A stretch of DNA of 64,000 nucleotides from Chitinophagaceae bacterium PMP191F (lineage in GTDB: Bacteria; Bacteroidota; Bacteroidia; Chitinophagales; Chitinophagaceae). This document shows, piece by piece, positions 34,595 through 43,032 of this stretch (positions within the stretch are counted from its first letter, which is position 1; each line of letters opens with the position of its first letter). The DNA is taken from assembly GCA_001302245.1 (NCBI GenBank), contig LGYU01000008.1, positions 1-64,000 on the forward strand. The letters are read 5' to 3'. The notes under the pieces are model-generated. The model was not told the origin of the DNA. It ran no database searches and saw nothing but the letters and a program-made list of their open reading frames with translations. The translations under genes and the position numbers were made by a program.

Positions 34595-35839
34595 ATGAAA
34601 GGTATGAAAAAAGAAAAAGTTGATGTACTGGTCATTGGCGCCGGACCGTCGGGTACCGTTGCAGCCTCCATTGTACACAAAGCCGGTTATTCAGTAAAGA
34701 TTGTTGAAAAACTGAAATTTCCGCGTTTTGTAATTGGCGAAAGCCTGTTGCCCCGCTGTATGGAAGCGCTGGAAGAAGCCGGCTTCCTGGATGCGGTAAA
34801 AGCAAAAGGATTCCAGGAAAAATTCGGCGCCAAGTTTGTCAAAAATGGCAAAATATGCGACTATTCCTTTGCCGACCAGTTCACCAACGGATGGAGCTGG
34901 ACCTGGCAGGTACCCCGTGCAGACTTTGACAAAACACTGGCCGATACCTGCGAGCAATATGGCATTCCCGTTTCATACGAAACCACCGTTACAGATATTA
35001 AATTCAACGGCTCTGATTCCGTTACCACTATTGAAGATATCAATGGTAATAAGTCAGAGATCGAAGCCCGTTTCATTATAGATGGCAGCGGTTATGGCAG
35101 GGTAATTCCCAAGCTGTTCAACATGGAAAAACCTTCCAATCTTGATCCGCGCAAAGCCGTGTTTGCTCATACTGTAGATATAAAACGCTCCATGGCCGAT
35201 GAGCCCAACCGCATTACCATTGTAGTGCACAAACCCGGCGTATGGGTTTGGGTGATTCCGTTCTCTACCGGTATCACATCCGTTGGTTTTGTAGGTCATC
35301 CGGAGTTTTTTGAAAAATATACAGGCACTCCTGAAGAACAGTTCCGTACGCTGGTAGCCGACGAACCTTACCTGGCCGAACGCCTGAAAGATGTAGAGCT
35401 GATATTTGAACCACGTACATTACAGTCATGGTCTGCTACCACCGACAGGTTCTACGGCGAAGGTTTTGTATTGACCGGCAACGTAACAGAGTTTCTGGAT
35501 CCTATTTTCTCATCCGGCGTTACGCTGGCCACCGTTAGCAGCCAGACAGCAGCCAAGCTGGTGATCCGCAAGCTGAAAGGCGAAAATATAGACTGGGAAA
35601 AAGAATATATGGAACCTACCATGCAGGGCGTAAATGCATTCCGCTCTTACGTAATGGCGTGGTATGAAGGCACATTGGATACCATCTTTTTTGCTGACAA
35701 CCAGGACCCGGAGATCAAAAGAAAGATCTGTTCTGTATTGGCCGGTTATGTGTGGGATCTTGGTAATGCATATGTACGTGATCATAAAACAGCCTTACAA
35801 AAACTGGCGCGTATCATTACCCTGCGCGATAGTCTGTAA
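34595..35839 (+). CDS. Flavin-dependent halogenase-like oxidoreductase
   Basis: A 414-residue flavoprotein of the FAD-dependent halogenase/geranylgeranyl reductase group. It has GAGPSG at about 15-20, the motif GESLLPR, Lys76 in QEKFGAKF (the position of the catalytic Lys in phenolic halogenases such as CndH), and WVWVIP at about 217-222, which fits the halogenase signature WxWxIP. The FAD-contact stretch VTEFLDPIFSSGV is also typical. Chlorinated flexirubin-type pigments are known, so ring chlorination is plausible. Without biochemical data an oxidase or monooxygenase role cannot be excluded. Confidence 0.78.
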   Translation: MKGMKKEKVDVLVIGAGPSGTVAASIVHKAGYSVKIVEKLKFPRFVIGESLLPRCMEALEEAGFLDAVKAKGFQEKFGAKFVKNGKICDYSFADQFTNGWSWTWQVPRADFDKTLADTCEQYGIPVSYETTVTDIKFNGSDSVTTIEDINGNKSEIEARFIIDGSGYGRVIPKLFNMEKPSNLDPRKAVFAHTVDIKRSMADEPNRITIVVHKPGVWVWVIPFSTGITSVGFVGHPEFFEKYTGTPEEQFRTLVADEPYLAERLKDVELIFEPRTLQSWSATTDRFYGEGFVLTGNVTEFLDPIFSSGVTLATVSSQTAAKLVIRKLKGENIDWEKEYMEPTMQGVNAFRSYVMAWYEGTLDTIFFADNQDPEIKRKICSVLAGYVWDLGNAYVRDHKTALQKLARIITLRDSL

Positions 35840-35870
35840 ATGAAATTTCATTGAACCTTTTATCTGAATA

Positions 35871-36488
35871 GTGGCAACAGAAGCAGCATATATTACGGGC
35901 AGTTGTGTTATCGGCAACAGAATAGTATATCACAATGGCAACGCCGTGTTCACTGGTGAGGCAACTCCATTGCCCGATTTTTTACTGGCAGGCTACAAAC
36001 ATTTTGCTGTTGAGTATCCTAAATTTTACAAAATGGATACGCTAAGCAAACTGGGTTTGCTGGCAACAGAGGTTTTGCTGAAAGACGCTGATCTGCAACG
36101 GTATGCGCCCGAAGAAAAAGGCATTGTACTAACCAATGCCAATGCCAGCCTGGACACAGATATCCGGTATTTTGCCACGGTTCATGAAATTGCCAGCCCC
36201 GCGTTGTTTGTATACACATTACCCAATATTGTAATTGGTGAAATCTGCATCCGGAATAACTTTAAGGGCGAAAACGGCTTCTTTGTATTTAAACAGTTCG
36301 ATGGTACTTTTATACACCAGTATATCAGTAACCTGCTGGCAACGGGTGGTTTGAATGCCTGCATCGGCGGCTGGACAGAAGTGCTGGATGAAACCTATAA
36401 AACAGTTTTGTTCCTGGTAGAAAAAGAAGCCGGAGAACAGGTTATCCCTTTTACCATAGAAAACATCAATCACATTTATCAATTATAA
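35871..36488 (+). CDS. Half-size KS-like protein without nucleophile
   Basis: A 205-residue protein aligning to the N-terminal half of a ketosynthase: MDTLSKLGLLATEVLL, GIVLTNANASLDTD, YTLPNIVIGEICIRNNF, and LLATGGLNACIGGWTEV. The nucleophile position reads FVFKQFDGTF with no Cys, and the C-terminal His residues are absent because the protein ends there. Start is GTG at 35871, the only reasonable codon; no ATG is available upstream in frame. It lies just before the right ACP-KS-CLF triplet with one base between stop and the next ATG. It may be a structural partner of a KS; no activity is expected. Confidence 0.72.
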   Translation: MATEAAYITGSCVIGNRIVYHNGNAVFTGEATPLPDFLLAGYKHFAVEYPKFYKMDTLSKLGLLATEVLLKDADLQRYAPEEKGIVLTNANASLDTDIRYFATVHEIASPALFVYTLPNIVIGEICIRNNFKGENGFFVFKQFDGTFIHQYISNLLATGGLNACIGGWTEVLDETYKTVLFLVEKEAGEQVIPFTIENINHIYQL

Positions 36489-36489
36489 C

Positions 36490-36753
36490 ATGGAGAAGTT
36501 ACTCTACGATCTGAAAACGCAGATCATTGCGCAGTTGAACCTGAAAGACCTGAAACCTGAAGATATCGGGGATGATCAACCCCTGTTCGTAGAAGGACTG
36601 GGATTGGATTCGATTGATGCACTGGAGCTGATCGTATTGCTGCAACAGGAATACGGCATTAAACTGTCAAATGCTGAAGAAGGTCCCAAAGTGTTCCGTT
36701 CAGTAAGAACTATGGCAGATTATATTATTGCACACCAAGGTCAGAAAGCATAG
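36490..36753 (+). CDS. Acyl carrier protein (right triplet)
   Basis: An 87-residue carrier protein with the attachment Ser in GLGLDSIDALEL. It is adjacent, without any spacer, to the KS gene (stop ends at 36753, ATG at 36754), and is the closest relative of the left-arm ACP at 6828-7088. It is the likely carrier for this KS-CLF pair. Confidence 0.9.
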   Translation: MEKLLYDLKTQIIAQLNLKDLKPEDIGDDQPLFVEGLGLDSIDALELIVLLQQEYGIKLSNAEEGPKVFRSVRTMADYIIAHQGQKA

Positions 36754-37950
36754 ATGAGTCAGAAGGTTTGTATTGCAGGTATCGGTGTTATTTCGGCCAT
36801 TGGTAACAATGCGGCCGAATGCCTGGCATCACTGGAAAACAGTGCAGCAGGCATGGGCACTATGCAGTACCTGCAATCTGTACACCGCGATAAACTGCCG
36901 GTGGCAGAAGTAAAATACAGCAATGAACAACTGGCAGCCATTACCGGCATGCCCGCGCATACTACCCGTACTGCGCTGCTAAGCATGATGGCAGCAAAGG
37001 AAGCATTGAACGATGCACATATTCCGGATCTCAGCACCCTGCGAACCGGTTTTATCTCTGCCAATACAGTAGGCGGCATGGATAAAAGCGAAGACTTCTA
37101 TCCTGCATTCCTGGCCAATGCACAAAAAGGAAGATTGCGCAATGTGATCAACCACGAGTGCGGCACAGCCACTGAACTGGTAGCCGATAAACTGGGCATC
37201 CGGAATTTCATTACCACTATCAGTACGGCCTGTTCTTCCTCTGCCAACGCTATTTTCCTGGGAGCGCGTCTTATCAGGCAAAATAAACTGGATGTGGTGA
37301 TTGCCGGTGGAACTGATTCACTCGCAAAGTTTACCGTAAATGGTTTCAACAGCCTGATGATCCTGGACCAGGAGTTCTGTAAACCTTTTGATGAAAATCG
37401 TAAAGGACTGAATCTTGGCGAAGGCGCTGGCTATGTAGTGCTGGTATCCGAAAAAGTGGCGGCCCGATTGCCCCGGTTGTACTGCAGCCTGAGCGGTTAT
37501 TGCAATGCCAATGATGCCTATCATCAAACAGCTTCTTCTCCGGAAGGTACCGGCTCATTCCTGGCAATGAAAGGCGCGCTGGAAAAAAGCGGCTTACATC
37601 CTGCTGACATCGGCTATATCAACCTGCATGGCACCGGTACGCAAAACAATGATATTGCAGAAGGAACAGCCATCAAATTATTATTTGCACCGCATTTTCC
37701 GCCCATGAGTTCCACCAAATCGTTCACCGGTCATACACTGGGAGCCAGCGGAGGAATAGAAGCAGTGTTTTCATCATTGTCAGTACAGCAGGGATTGATC
37801 TATCCCAACCTGCGTTTGCAAACACCCATGAAAGATCTACCGTTTGTTCCGGCCGCAGCTTTTTCAAAAGGGCAGCCGGTCAATCATGTAGTATCAAATT
37901 CTTTTGGGTTTGGCGGCAACTGTTCATCATTGGTATTTTCAAAGTTGTAG
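36754..37950 (+). CDS. Beta-ketoacyl-ACP synthase (FabF-like, right copy)
   Basis: A 398-residue condensing enzyme with Cys160 in ISTACSSSANAI, His in NLHGTGTQNND and His in KSFTGHTLGASGG. The C-terminal loop SNSFGFGGNCSS is intact. It is a clear paralogue of 5629-6816. It sits directly after an ACP and 50 bp before a CLF, repeating the order of the left arm. It would form the KS half of a KS/CLF heterodimer elongating the polyene. Confidence 0.9.
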   Translation: MSQKVCIAGIGVISAIGNNAAECLASLENSAAGMGTMQYLQSVHRDKLPVAEVKYSNEQLAAITGMPAHTTRTALLSMMAAKEALNDAHIPDLSTLRTGFISANTVGGMDKSEDFYPAFLANAQKGRLRNVINHECGTATELVADKLGIRNFITTISTACSSSANAIFLGARLIRQNKLDVVIAGGTDSLAKFTVNGFNSLMILDQEFCKPFDENRKGLNLGEGAGYVVLVSEKVAARLPRLYCSLSGYCNANDAYHQTASSPEGTGSFLAMKGALEKSGLHPADIGYINLHGTGTQNNDIAEGTAIKLLFAPHFPPMSSTKSFTGHTLGASGGIEAVFSSLSVQQGLIYPNLRLQTPMKDLPFVPAAAFSKGQPVNHVVSNSFGFGGNCSSLVFSKL

Positions 37951-38000
37951 GGAGCTCTTCGCGTTCAGCCCAAAACCTACAACTTACAATTTATAACCTA

Positions 38001-39059
38001 ATGAGTTTATACATCCGGGCAACCGGCAACATATCACCTCAGCATACATTTGGTAAGTCATCGCTTACTGAACAAACTGCCTATACCGGTAACCGGCTCA
38101 ACACCATCGATCCGGATTATAGCAAATTGTTCGACCCTAAAATGATCCGCCGTATGAGCCGCATTATCAAAATGGGTGTGGGCGCGGCCATGGATTGCTT
38201 ACAGGACGCAGGCATTCAGCAGCCGGATGCTATTATTACCGGCACGGCTTATGGCTGTTTGCAGGATACTGAAGTGTTTCTGAAAAGACTGGTGGAATTC
38301 AAAGAAGAAATGCTGACGCCTACAGCATTCATACAATCTACACACAATACGGTTGGCGGACAGATTGCGCTGATGCTGCAATGCCACAATTACAACAACA
38401 CATTTGTTCATCGTGGTTTTTCTTTTGAAAGTGCCCTGCTGGATGGCATGATGATGATTGAAGAAGGTGATGCAAAAAGTGTACTGGTAGGCGGCCTGGA
38501 TGAAATAACAGATACCAGCCATGCTATTTTAAGCAGGATTGGGCTGTATAAACAACAATCTACTTCCAACACAGATTTACTGACTGACACCTCAAAAGGA
38601 ACGATAGCAGGCGAAGGTGCTGCATTTTTCCTGATCAGTAACGATGCCGCTGCCGATAATTACGCGCAGCTAAATGGTCTGCATACATTTTACAAACCTG
38701 CTTCTGTTGCTGATATTGAAAAAGAGATCTCTTCATTCCTGACCGCACAGAGTATTTCTATTAACGATATTGATATTGTCATTACCGGTCGTAATGGCGA
38801 TACAAAAGGTGATGCAGTATATAATGCACTGGAACAATCGCTGTTCAGTACAACACGCAATATCACCTTCAAACAACTGTGCGGTGAATATCCTACAGCA
38901 ACTGCATTTGCCCTGTGGCTGGCAGCCGGCATTGTAAAACAACAAAACATTCCGGCAGCTATTGCCGGCCAGGAAATAGCCGGTCCCATAAAAAGCGTAC
39001 TGATCTACAATCACAGTAATCGCATCCATCACTCATTGATGTTGCTCTCTGTATGTTGA
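38001..39059 (+). CDS. Ketosynthase chain-length-factor-like protein (right copy)
   Basis: A 352-residue thiolase-fold protein. The region equivalent to the nucleophile reads TFVHRGFSFES, with no Cys, so it is non-catalytic, like 4575-5618. It also has MIRRMSRIIKMGVGAAMDCL and GEYPTATAFALWLAAGIV, shared with its left-arm paralogue (GEYPTAVAIGCWLACQVL). It would pair with the KS encoded upstream. Its end overlaps the deacetylase gene by 7 bp. Confidence 0.82.
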   Translation: MSLYIRATGNISPQHTFGKSSLTEQTAYTGNRLNTIDPDYSKLFDPKMIRRMSRIIKMGVGAAMDCLQDAGIQQPDAIITGTAYGCLQDTEVFLKRLVEFKEEMLTPTAFIQSTHNTVGGQIALMLQCHNYNNTFVHRGFSFESALLDGMMMIEEGDAKSVLVGGLDEITDTSHAILSRIGLYKQQSTSNTDLLTDTSKGTIAGEGAAFFLISNDAAADNYAQLNGLHTFYKPASVADIEKEISSFLTAQSISINDIDIVITGRNGDTKGDAVYNALEQSLFSTTRNITFKQLCGEYPTATAFALWLAAGIVKQQNIPAAIAGQEIAGPIKSVLIYNHSNRIHHSLMLLSVC

Positions 39060-39826
39060 ATTTTCGCAATACAGGCATTGTAGTAATACTGCTGCTGGCA
39101 GCATTGATAGCCTGTGATGTACAATATGATATTTCTGCCTGGTGGTATGTGTTGCTGGCATTCATGTATTCGCTGATCCTTTTCTACGGCAGTTACTATG
39201 TTGGTTCCAATTTTTATATTCCTGTTATCTGCTCTGCTGACATTACTGTTAAACAGATCGCCATCAGCTTTGATGATGGACCAATGGAGCAGTACACACC
39301 GGAAATTCTGAACATCCTGAAAGAGTTTAAAGTACCTGCTGCTTTTTTCTGTATTGGCAGCCGTATTCCGGGTCGTGAGAAGTTGTTGCAGCAGCTACAT
39401 ACAGAAGGACACCTGATCGGCAATCATAGTTATTCACACCACGCCCTGTTCGACCTGTTTTCTGCTACTAAAATGCAGCAGGATCTGCAACAAATGGATG
39501 CAACCATGCAGTCGGTCACAGGTTTAAAGCCGCTACTGCTCCGCCCGCCCTATGGGGTAACCAACCCCAACCTGGCAAAAGCCATCCGAAAAGGCGGTTA
39601 TACGCCTGTTGGCTGGAATATCCGTTCGCTGGATACAGTGATCAAAAATGAAGAACAACTATTGCAAAAAGTTACAAAATCCATAAAACCCGGCTCAATT
39701 GTACTTTTTCACGATACCAGTAAAACCACATTGGCTATCTTACCGTCTTTTATCCGGCACGTCACTGCACAGGGCTACAGCATTGTGCGGCTGGATAAAA
39801 TGCTTAACTTAATTCCCTATGCGTAA
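39053..39826 (+). CDS. Polysaccharide deacetylase family protein (NodB domain)
   Basis: A 257-residue protein with two N-terminal membrane segments (about residues 5-45) and a NodB homology domain: ISFDDGPMEQYTPEIL (catalytic base and metal Asp), GNHSYSHH (metal His residues), LLRPPYG and LFHDTS. It should remove an acyl group from an N-acetylated sugar or similar amide/ester outside the membrane. Its placement within the pigment operon, overlapping its neighbours by 7 and 8 bp, suggests that the pigment or its carrier is glycosylated, together with the GT2 at 15579. This is inference. Confidence 0.82.
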   Translation: MLNFRNTGIVVILLLAALIACDVQYDISAWWYVLLAFMYSLILFYGSYYVGSNFYIPVICSADITVKQIAISFDDGPMEQYTPEILNILKEFKVPAAFFCIGSRIPGREKLLQQLHTEGHLIGNHSYSHHALFDLFSATKMQQDLQQMDATMQSVTGLKPLLLRPPYGVTNPNLAKAIRKGGYTPVGWNIRSLDTVIKNEEQLLQKVTKSIKPGSIVLFHDTSKTTLAILPSFIRHVTAQGYSIVRLDKMLNLIPYA

Positions 39827-40454
39827 TATACTCGCGGCTATTGCATGTGTTATCATCAGCTTCATAGCACAGGCACAACCTGCCGGATATAAACAACTGA
39901 CTGACCTTGCCGCTTTCAAGGAAAAATTTGCCGCGGCTACACAAAAAACCATGTCTATCAAAAGCGATTTTCAGCAGGAAAAAAATCTCAGCATGCTGTC
40001 TGAAAAGATCGTTTCCAAAGGAAAATTCTGGTTCAAAAAAGAAAACCTGGTACGCATGGAATATATCACACCATTCCAGTACCTGATGATCCTGAACAAA
40101 GACAAGGTGTATACCAAGGACGGACAAAAAGAAAACAAAGTCTCTACCAGCTCCAATAAAATATTCCGCCAGATCAATGATATCATGATCGACTGTGTGA
40201 AAGGTACAGTACTCAATAACAACAGCTTTAGTGTGAAGGTCTTTGAAGGAGGTCAGCTTTACCTGCTGGAGTTAACACCCGTTGACAAAACACTAAAAGG
40301 TTTTTTTAAGGCTATTCATCTTTTTGTTGACAAAAAGGAATATGGTGTATCAAAAATTGAAATGCAGGAATTATCCGGCGACAATACTGTAATTACTTTT
40401 GTTAATAAAGAAGTGAATGTATCCATTGCCGATGCGTTATTTAGTATTCATTAG
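39819..40454 (+). CDS. LolA-like outer-membrane lipoprotein carrier
   Basis: A 211-residue periplasmic protein with a signal peptide (ILAAIACVIISFIAQAQ). The LolA-type half-barrel is seen in IKSDFQQEKNLSMLSEKIVSKG, FWFKKENLVRMEY and the C-terminal YGVSKIEMQELSGDNTVITF. It may carry the hydrophobic pigment or a lipoprotein across the periplasm, a role for such proteins suggested in aryl-polyene clusters. Overlaps the deacetylase (8 bp) and the lipoprotein gene (23 bp). Confidence 0.8.
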   Translation: MRNILAAIACVIISFIAQAQPAGYKQLTDLAAFKEKFAAATQKTMSIKSDFQQEKNLSMLSEKIVSKGKFWFKKENLVRMEYITPFQYLMILNKDKVYTKDGQKENKVSTSSNKIFRQINDIMIDCVKGTVLNNNSFSVKVFEGGQLYLLELTPVDKTLKGFFKAIHLFVDKKEYGVSKIEMQELSGDNTVITFVNKEVNVSIADALFSIH

Positions 40455-41064
40455 TAGCTGTTTCCTGTTATCCTGTTCGTCTGTATATAAAAAACTACAG
40501 CGAACAACCGGAGATGTTGCCTGTGTACAGCAGTTCAAACCCGCATTTGCTACAGCATTTTATACCACACAGGTAGATGTAGTGGGTAAACACCTCAGTG
40601 GCATCCTGGTTTTTAAACAGATGCCTGACAGTAGCACACGCATTGTTTTTACCAGTGAAACAGGACCTACTTTTTTCGATTTTGAATTTACGGCCAATGG
40701 CAACTTCACCGTGCATTACATATTGGATCAGATGAATAAAAAAGCGGTGATCAAAACGCTGCGTAAAGATTTTGAACTGGTGCTGTTACACAATACCAGT
40801 CCGGCCAATGGTTACCTGCTTACAGATACCACACAGCATTTGCATTATTATGCTTTTCCACAGGAAAAAGGCACCAATTACTATATAACGAACGAATCGT
40901 GCACAGAACTGTTCCGTGCTGAAAAGTCATCCAAGCGTAAACCTGTGGTAGTAGCACAAATACTGAACTATCAGAATGGCTTACCGGATACGATTGGCAT
41001 TACACATAAAAAATTTAATTTTACCATCGCGCTAAAAAGACTGGAAAGAAATGTTGCAAGGTGA
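40432..41064 (+). CDS. Lipoprotein of the pigment cluster, function unknown
   Basis: A 210-residue protein with a lipoprotein signal (MRYLVFISSCFLLSC, lipobox LLSC). The start at 40432 is chosen because it places a typical signal; an in-frame ATG at 40417 would add five residues. The mature part is beta-rich and shows no known motif, but resembles the small lipoproteins that accompany LolA-like proteins in aryl-polyene clusters. It overlaps both neighbours. Confidence 0.72.
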   Translation: MRYLVFISSCFLLSCSSVYKKLQRTTGDVACVQQFKPAFATAFYTTQVDVVGKHLSGILVFKQMPDSSTRIVFTSETGPTFFDFEFTANGNFTVHYILDQMNKKAVIKTLRKDFELVLLHNTSPANGYLLTDTTQHLHYYAFPQEKGTNYYITNESCTELFRAEKSSKRKPVVVAQILNYQNGLPDTIGITHKKFNFTIALKRLERNVAR

Positions 41065-41419
41065 TTTTTTTACTATCAGTTCTATGACCGTTGAAGGCAA
41101 TTCGCTAAATGCCGCACTGGACATTAATGTCAATCATTCTATATTTGAAGGACACTTTCCAGGTCAACCGGTAGTGCCCGGCGTATGCATGATGCAGATG
41201 GTGAAAGAGTTGGTGGAAAGTGCTATCAATCAGGCTACCCGTTTGGTACAGGCCGATCACCTGAAATTTTTATCCGTTATTGATCCTCGTATACATCCTG
41301 CTATTGACGCCACAATAAGTTATACCACCGATGAATCCGGAACACTGCAAGTTACCGGCAGCCTCACCAAAGGAGAGATCATATTTCTGAAACTTCGCGC
41401 CCGCCTGGAGAAGCAATGA
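41051..41419 (+). CDS. 3-hydroxyacyl-ACP dehydratase (FabZ-like, second)
   Basis: A 122-residue hotdog dehydratase with the FabZ/FabA signature NHSIFEGHFPGQPVVPGVCMMQM (His in GHFP; the usual Glu/Asp site is replaced in the helix by VCMMQMVKE). It resembles ApeI. It is probably the second dehydratase subunit or alternative to the one at 30612. It is the last gene of the right arm, overlapping the lipoprotein gene by 14 bp. No strong terminator was seen in the 124 bases before the next gene. Confidence 0.8.
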   Translation: MLQGDFFTISSMTVEGNSLNAALDINVNHSIFEGHFPGQPVVPGVCMMQMVKELVESAINQATRLVQADHLKFLSVIDPRIHPAIDATISYTTDESGTLQVTGSLTKGEIIFLKLRARLEKQ

Positions 41420-41543
41420 ATGATCATTGAAGATTGATAGTTGTGTATTCTATGTACTTGAATCAGGTCGGAAGAACTTTCTGCTTATAGCAAAGCAATG
41501 CCACGATGCGGCCTGGCTTAATTCAACAACACAGAGCATTTAA

Positions 41544-42875
41544 CTACCCGATTTTCGGTAGTTTATAGCCATTGTGGTATTCTTTCATCCAGTATTGCTT
41601 ATTGATCTTTTCATCGGCAAACCTGTCTTTCCGTGCATCCCAATTCAATTTCTGACCACTGCGGAAAGCAATATTGCCCAACTGTGCAATGGTGGCAATA
41701 TGCGCACCATCCTGTATAGAACAATGCAGGTCGTCCTGTTTTCCTGATCTGATCACGCTTACAAAATTCTCAAAATGCTTATCCAGTCCATTGTCAACAG
41801 ATTTCTCCAATGGTTTGCTCACCTTTTTATCACTTCTTCGCTCTTCTAACACTTCCCATCCGCCACGATTTAATACCAGGGTACCATTGTTGCCAATGAA
41901 CGCAATGCCATGATCGCGATTATAAGAACCATTATCAATCCCCATGGCAGAATCCCAAACCAGGTTAAACTCATCAAATTCATACAGGGTAGTCAAAGTA
42001 TCAGGAGTTTCTTCGTACAGATCGGGATAGGCAAACCGGCCTCCCAATGCAGATACCGATTTTGGCATACCGGCTTTCATACCGATCATGGCATAATCCA
42101 GCAGGTGTACACCCCAGTCGGTCATTAAGCCACCTGCATAGTCCCAGAACCAGCGGAAATTGAAGTGAAACCGGCTGGAATTGAACGAGCGCATCGGCGC
42201 TGGTCCCAGCCATTGTGCAAAATCAACACCGGCAGGCGCACTACTATCCGGTACCATGGCGCCGGGTTTCATCCACCCCTGGTAACACCACACTTTTACC
42301 GTGCGGATATTGCCCAGTTGCCCGTTATGCACAAAATCTACCGCATCGCGAAAATGCTGCTGGCTGCGTTGCCACTGCCCGGCCTGCACCACTTTTTTGT
42401 AATACCGCTGTGCAGCCACCATACTGTTGCATTCCCCAATAGAGTTACCTACCGGCTTTTCCACATATACATGTTTACCTGCCTGGCAGGCATGGATCAT
42501 TTGCAGGGCATGCCAGTGATCGGGAGTACCGATGATTACGGCATCAATATCTTTTTGTTCCAGCAGTTGCCGGTAATCACTGTATTTTTTTATGGCTGGT
42601 GCCGAAGGGTTCCATTTGCTAGCTTCATCGGCACGTTTGTCCAGCACATTCTTATCTACATCACACAGTGCCACCAGGTTTACACCGGGTACTTTCAATG
42701 CTGCCTTTACATTTGACCAGCCCATACCATTGATACCAATAGCAGCAATGTTCAGCTGATCGCTGGCAGCCAGGCGACGTTGAAAAGCAGCAAAGGTTTT
42801 ATTACCAGAAGAGGAGAGAACCAATCCTCCGGCAAACAGGGAGGAATGTTTTAAAAAAGTGCGGCGGTTTGTCAT
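41544..42875 (-). CDS. Gfo/Idh/MocA family oxidoreductase with Tat signal
   Basis: A 443-residue secreted oxidoreductase. The N-terminus carries a twin-arginine signal (TNRRTFLKHSSLFAGGLVLSSS). The NAD-binding domain has AAIGINGMGWSN and ALCDVDKN, the family motif YVEKPVGNS (Lys catalytic) follows, and the C-terminal domain contains DWGVHLLDYAM. The ATG at 42875 is preferred over an upstream in-frame TTG. Such proteins act on sugars or their derivatives. It is transcribed towards the pigment cluster but is unlikely to belong to it. Confidence 0.85.
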   Translation of the reverse strand: MTNRRTFLKHSSLFAGGLVLSSSGNKTFAAFQRRLAASDQLNIAAIGINGMGWSNVKAALKVPGVNLVALCDVDKNVLDKRADEASKWNPSAPAIKKYSDYRQLLEQKDIDAVIIGTPDHWHALQMIHACQAGKHVYVEKPVGNSIGECNSMVAAQRYYKKVVQAGQWQRSQQHFRDAVDFVHNGQLGNIRTVKVWCYQGWMKPGAMVPDSSAPAGVDFAQWLGPAPMRSFNSSRFHFNFRWFWDYAGGLMTDWGVHLLDYAMIGMKAGMPKSVSALGGRFAYPDLYEETPDTLTTLYEFDEFNLVWDSAMGIDNGSYNRDHGIAFIGNNGTLVLNRGGWEVLEERRSDKKVSKPLEKSVDNGLDKHFENFVSVIRSGKQDDLHCSIQDGAHIATIAQLGNIAFRSGQKLNWDARKDRFADEKINKQYWMKEYHNGYKLPKIG

Positions 42876-43032
42876 GGTCAATCATTTTTTACCCGGGAAA
42901 GTAAAATACGAAAATTTATAACACACCTCTAGTATTTACTGATAAAGGAATTGAGAGATTCGGAGATCTAAGTAAAGGAGTATTTAATTCGCACCGAAAA
43001 TGGTAACCGGCAACCTGTAACCAATCCTTACA

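Noticed and set aside
4575-41419. Interpretation as a carotenoid cluster because of two CrtI-like proteins
   Set aside because: No phytoene synthase, lycopene cyclase or prenyl transferase is present, while tyrosine ammonia-lyase, ACPs and DarA/B point to flexirubin-type pigment.
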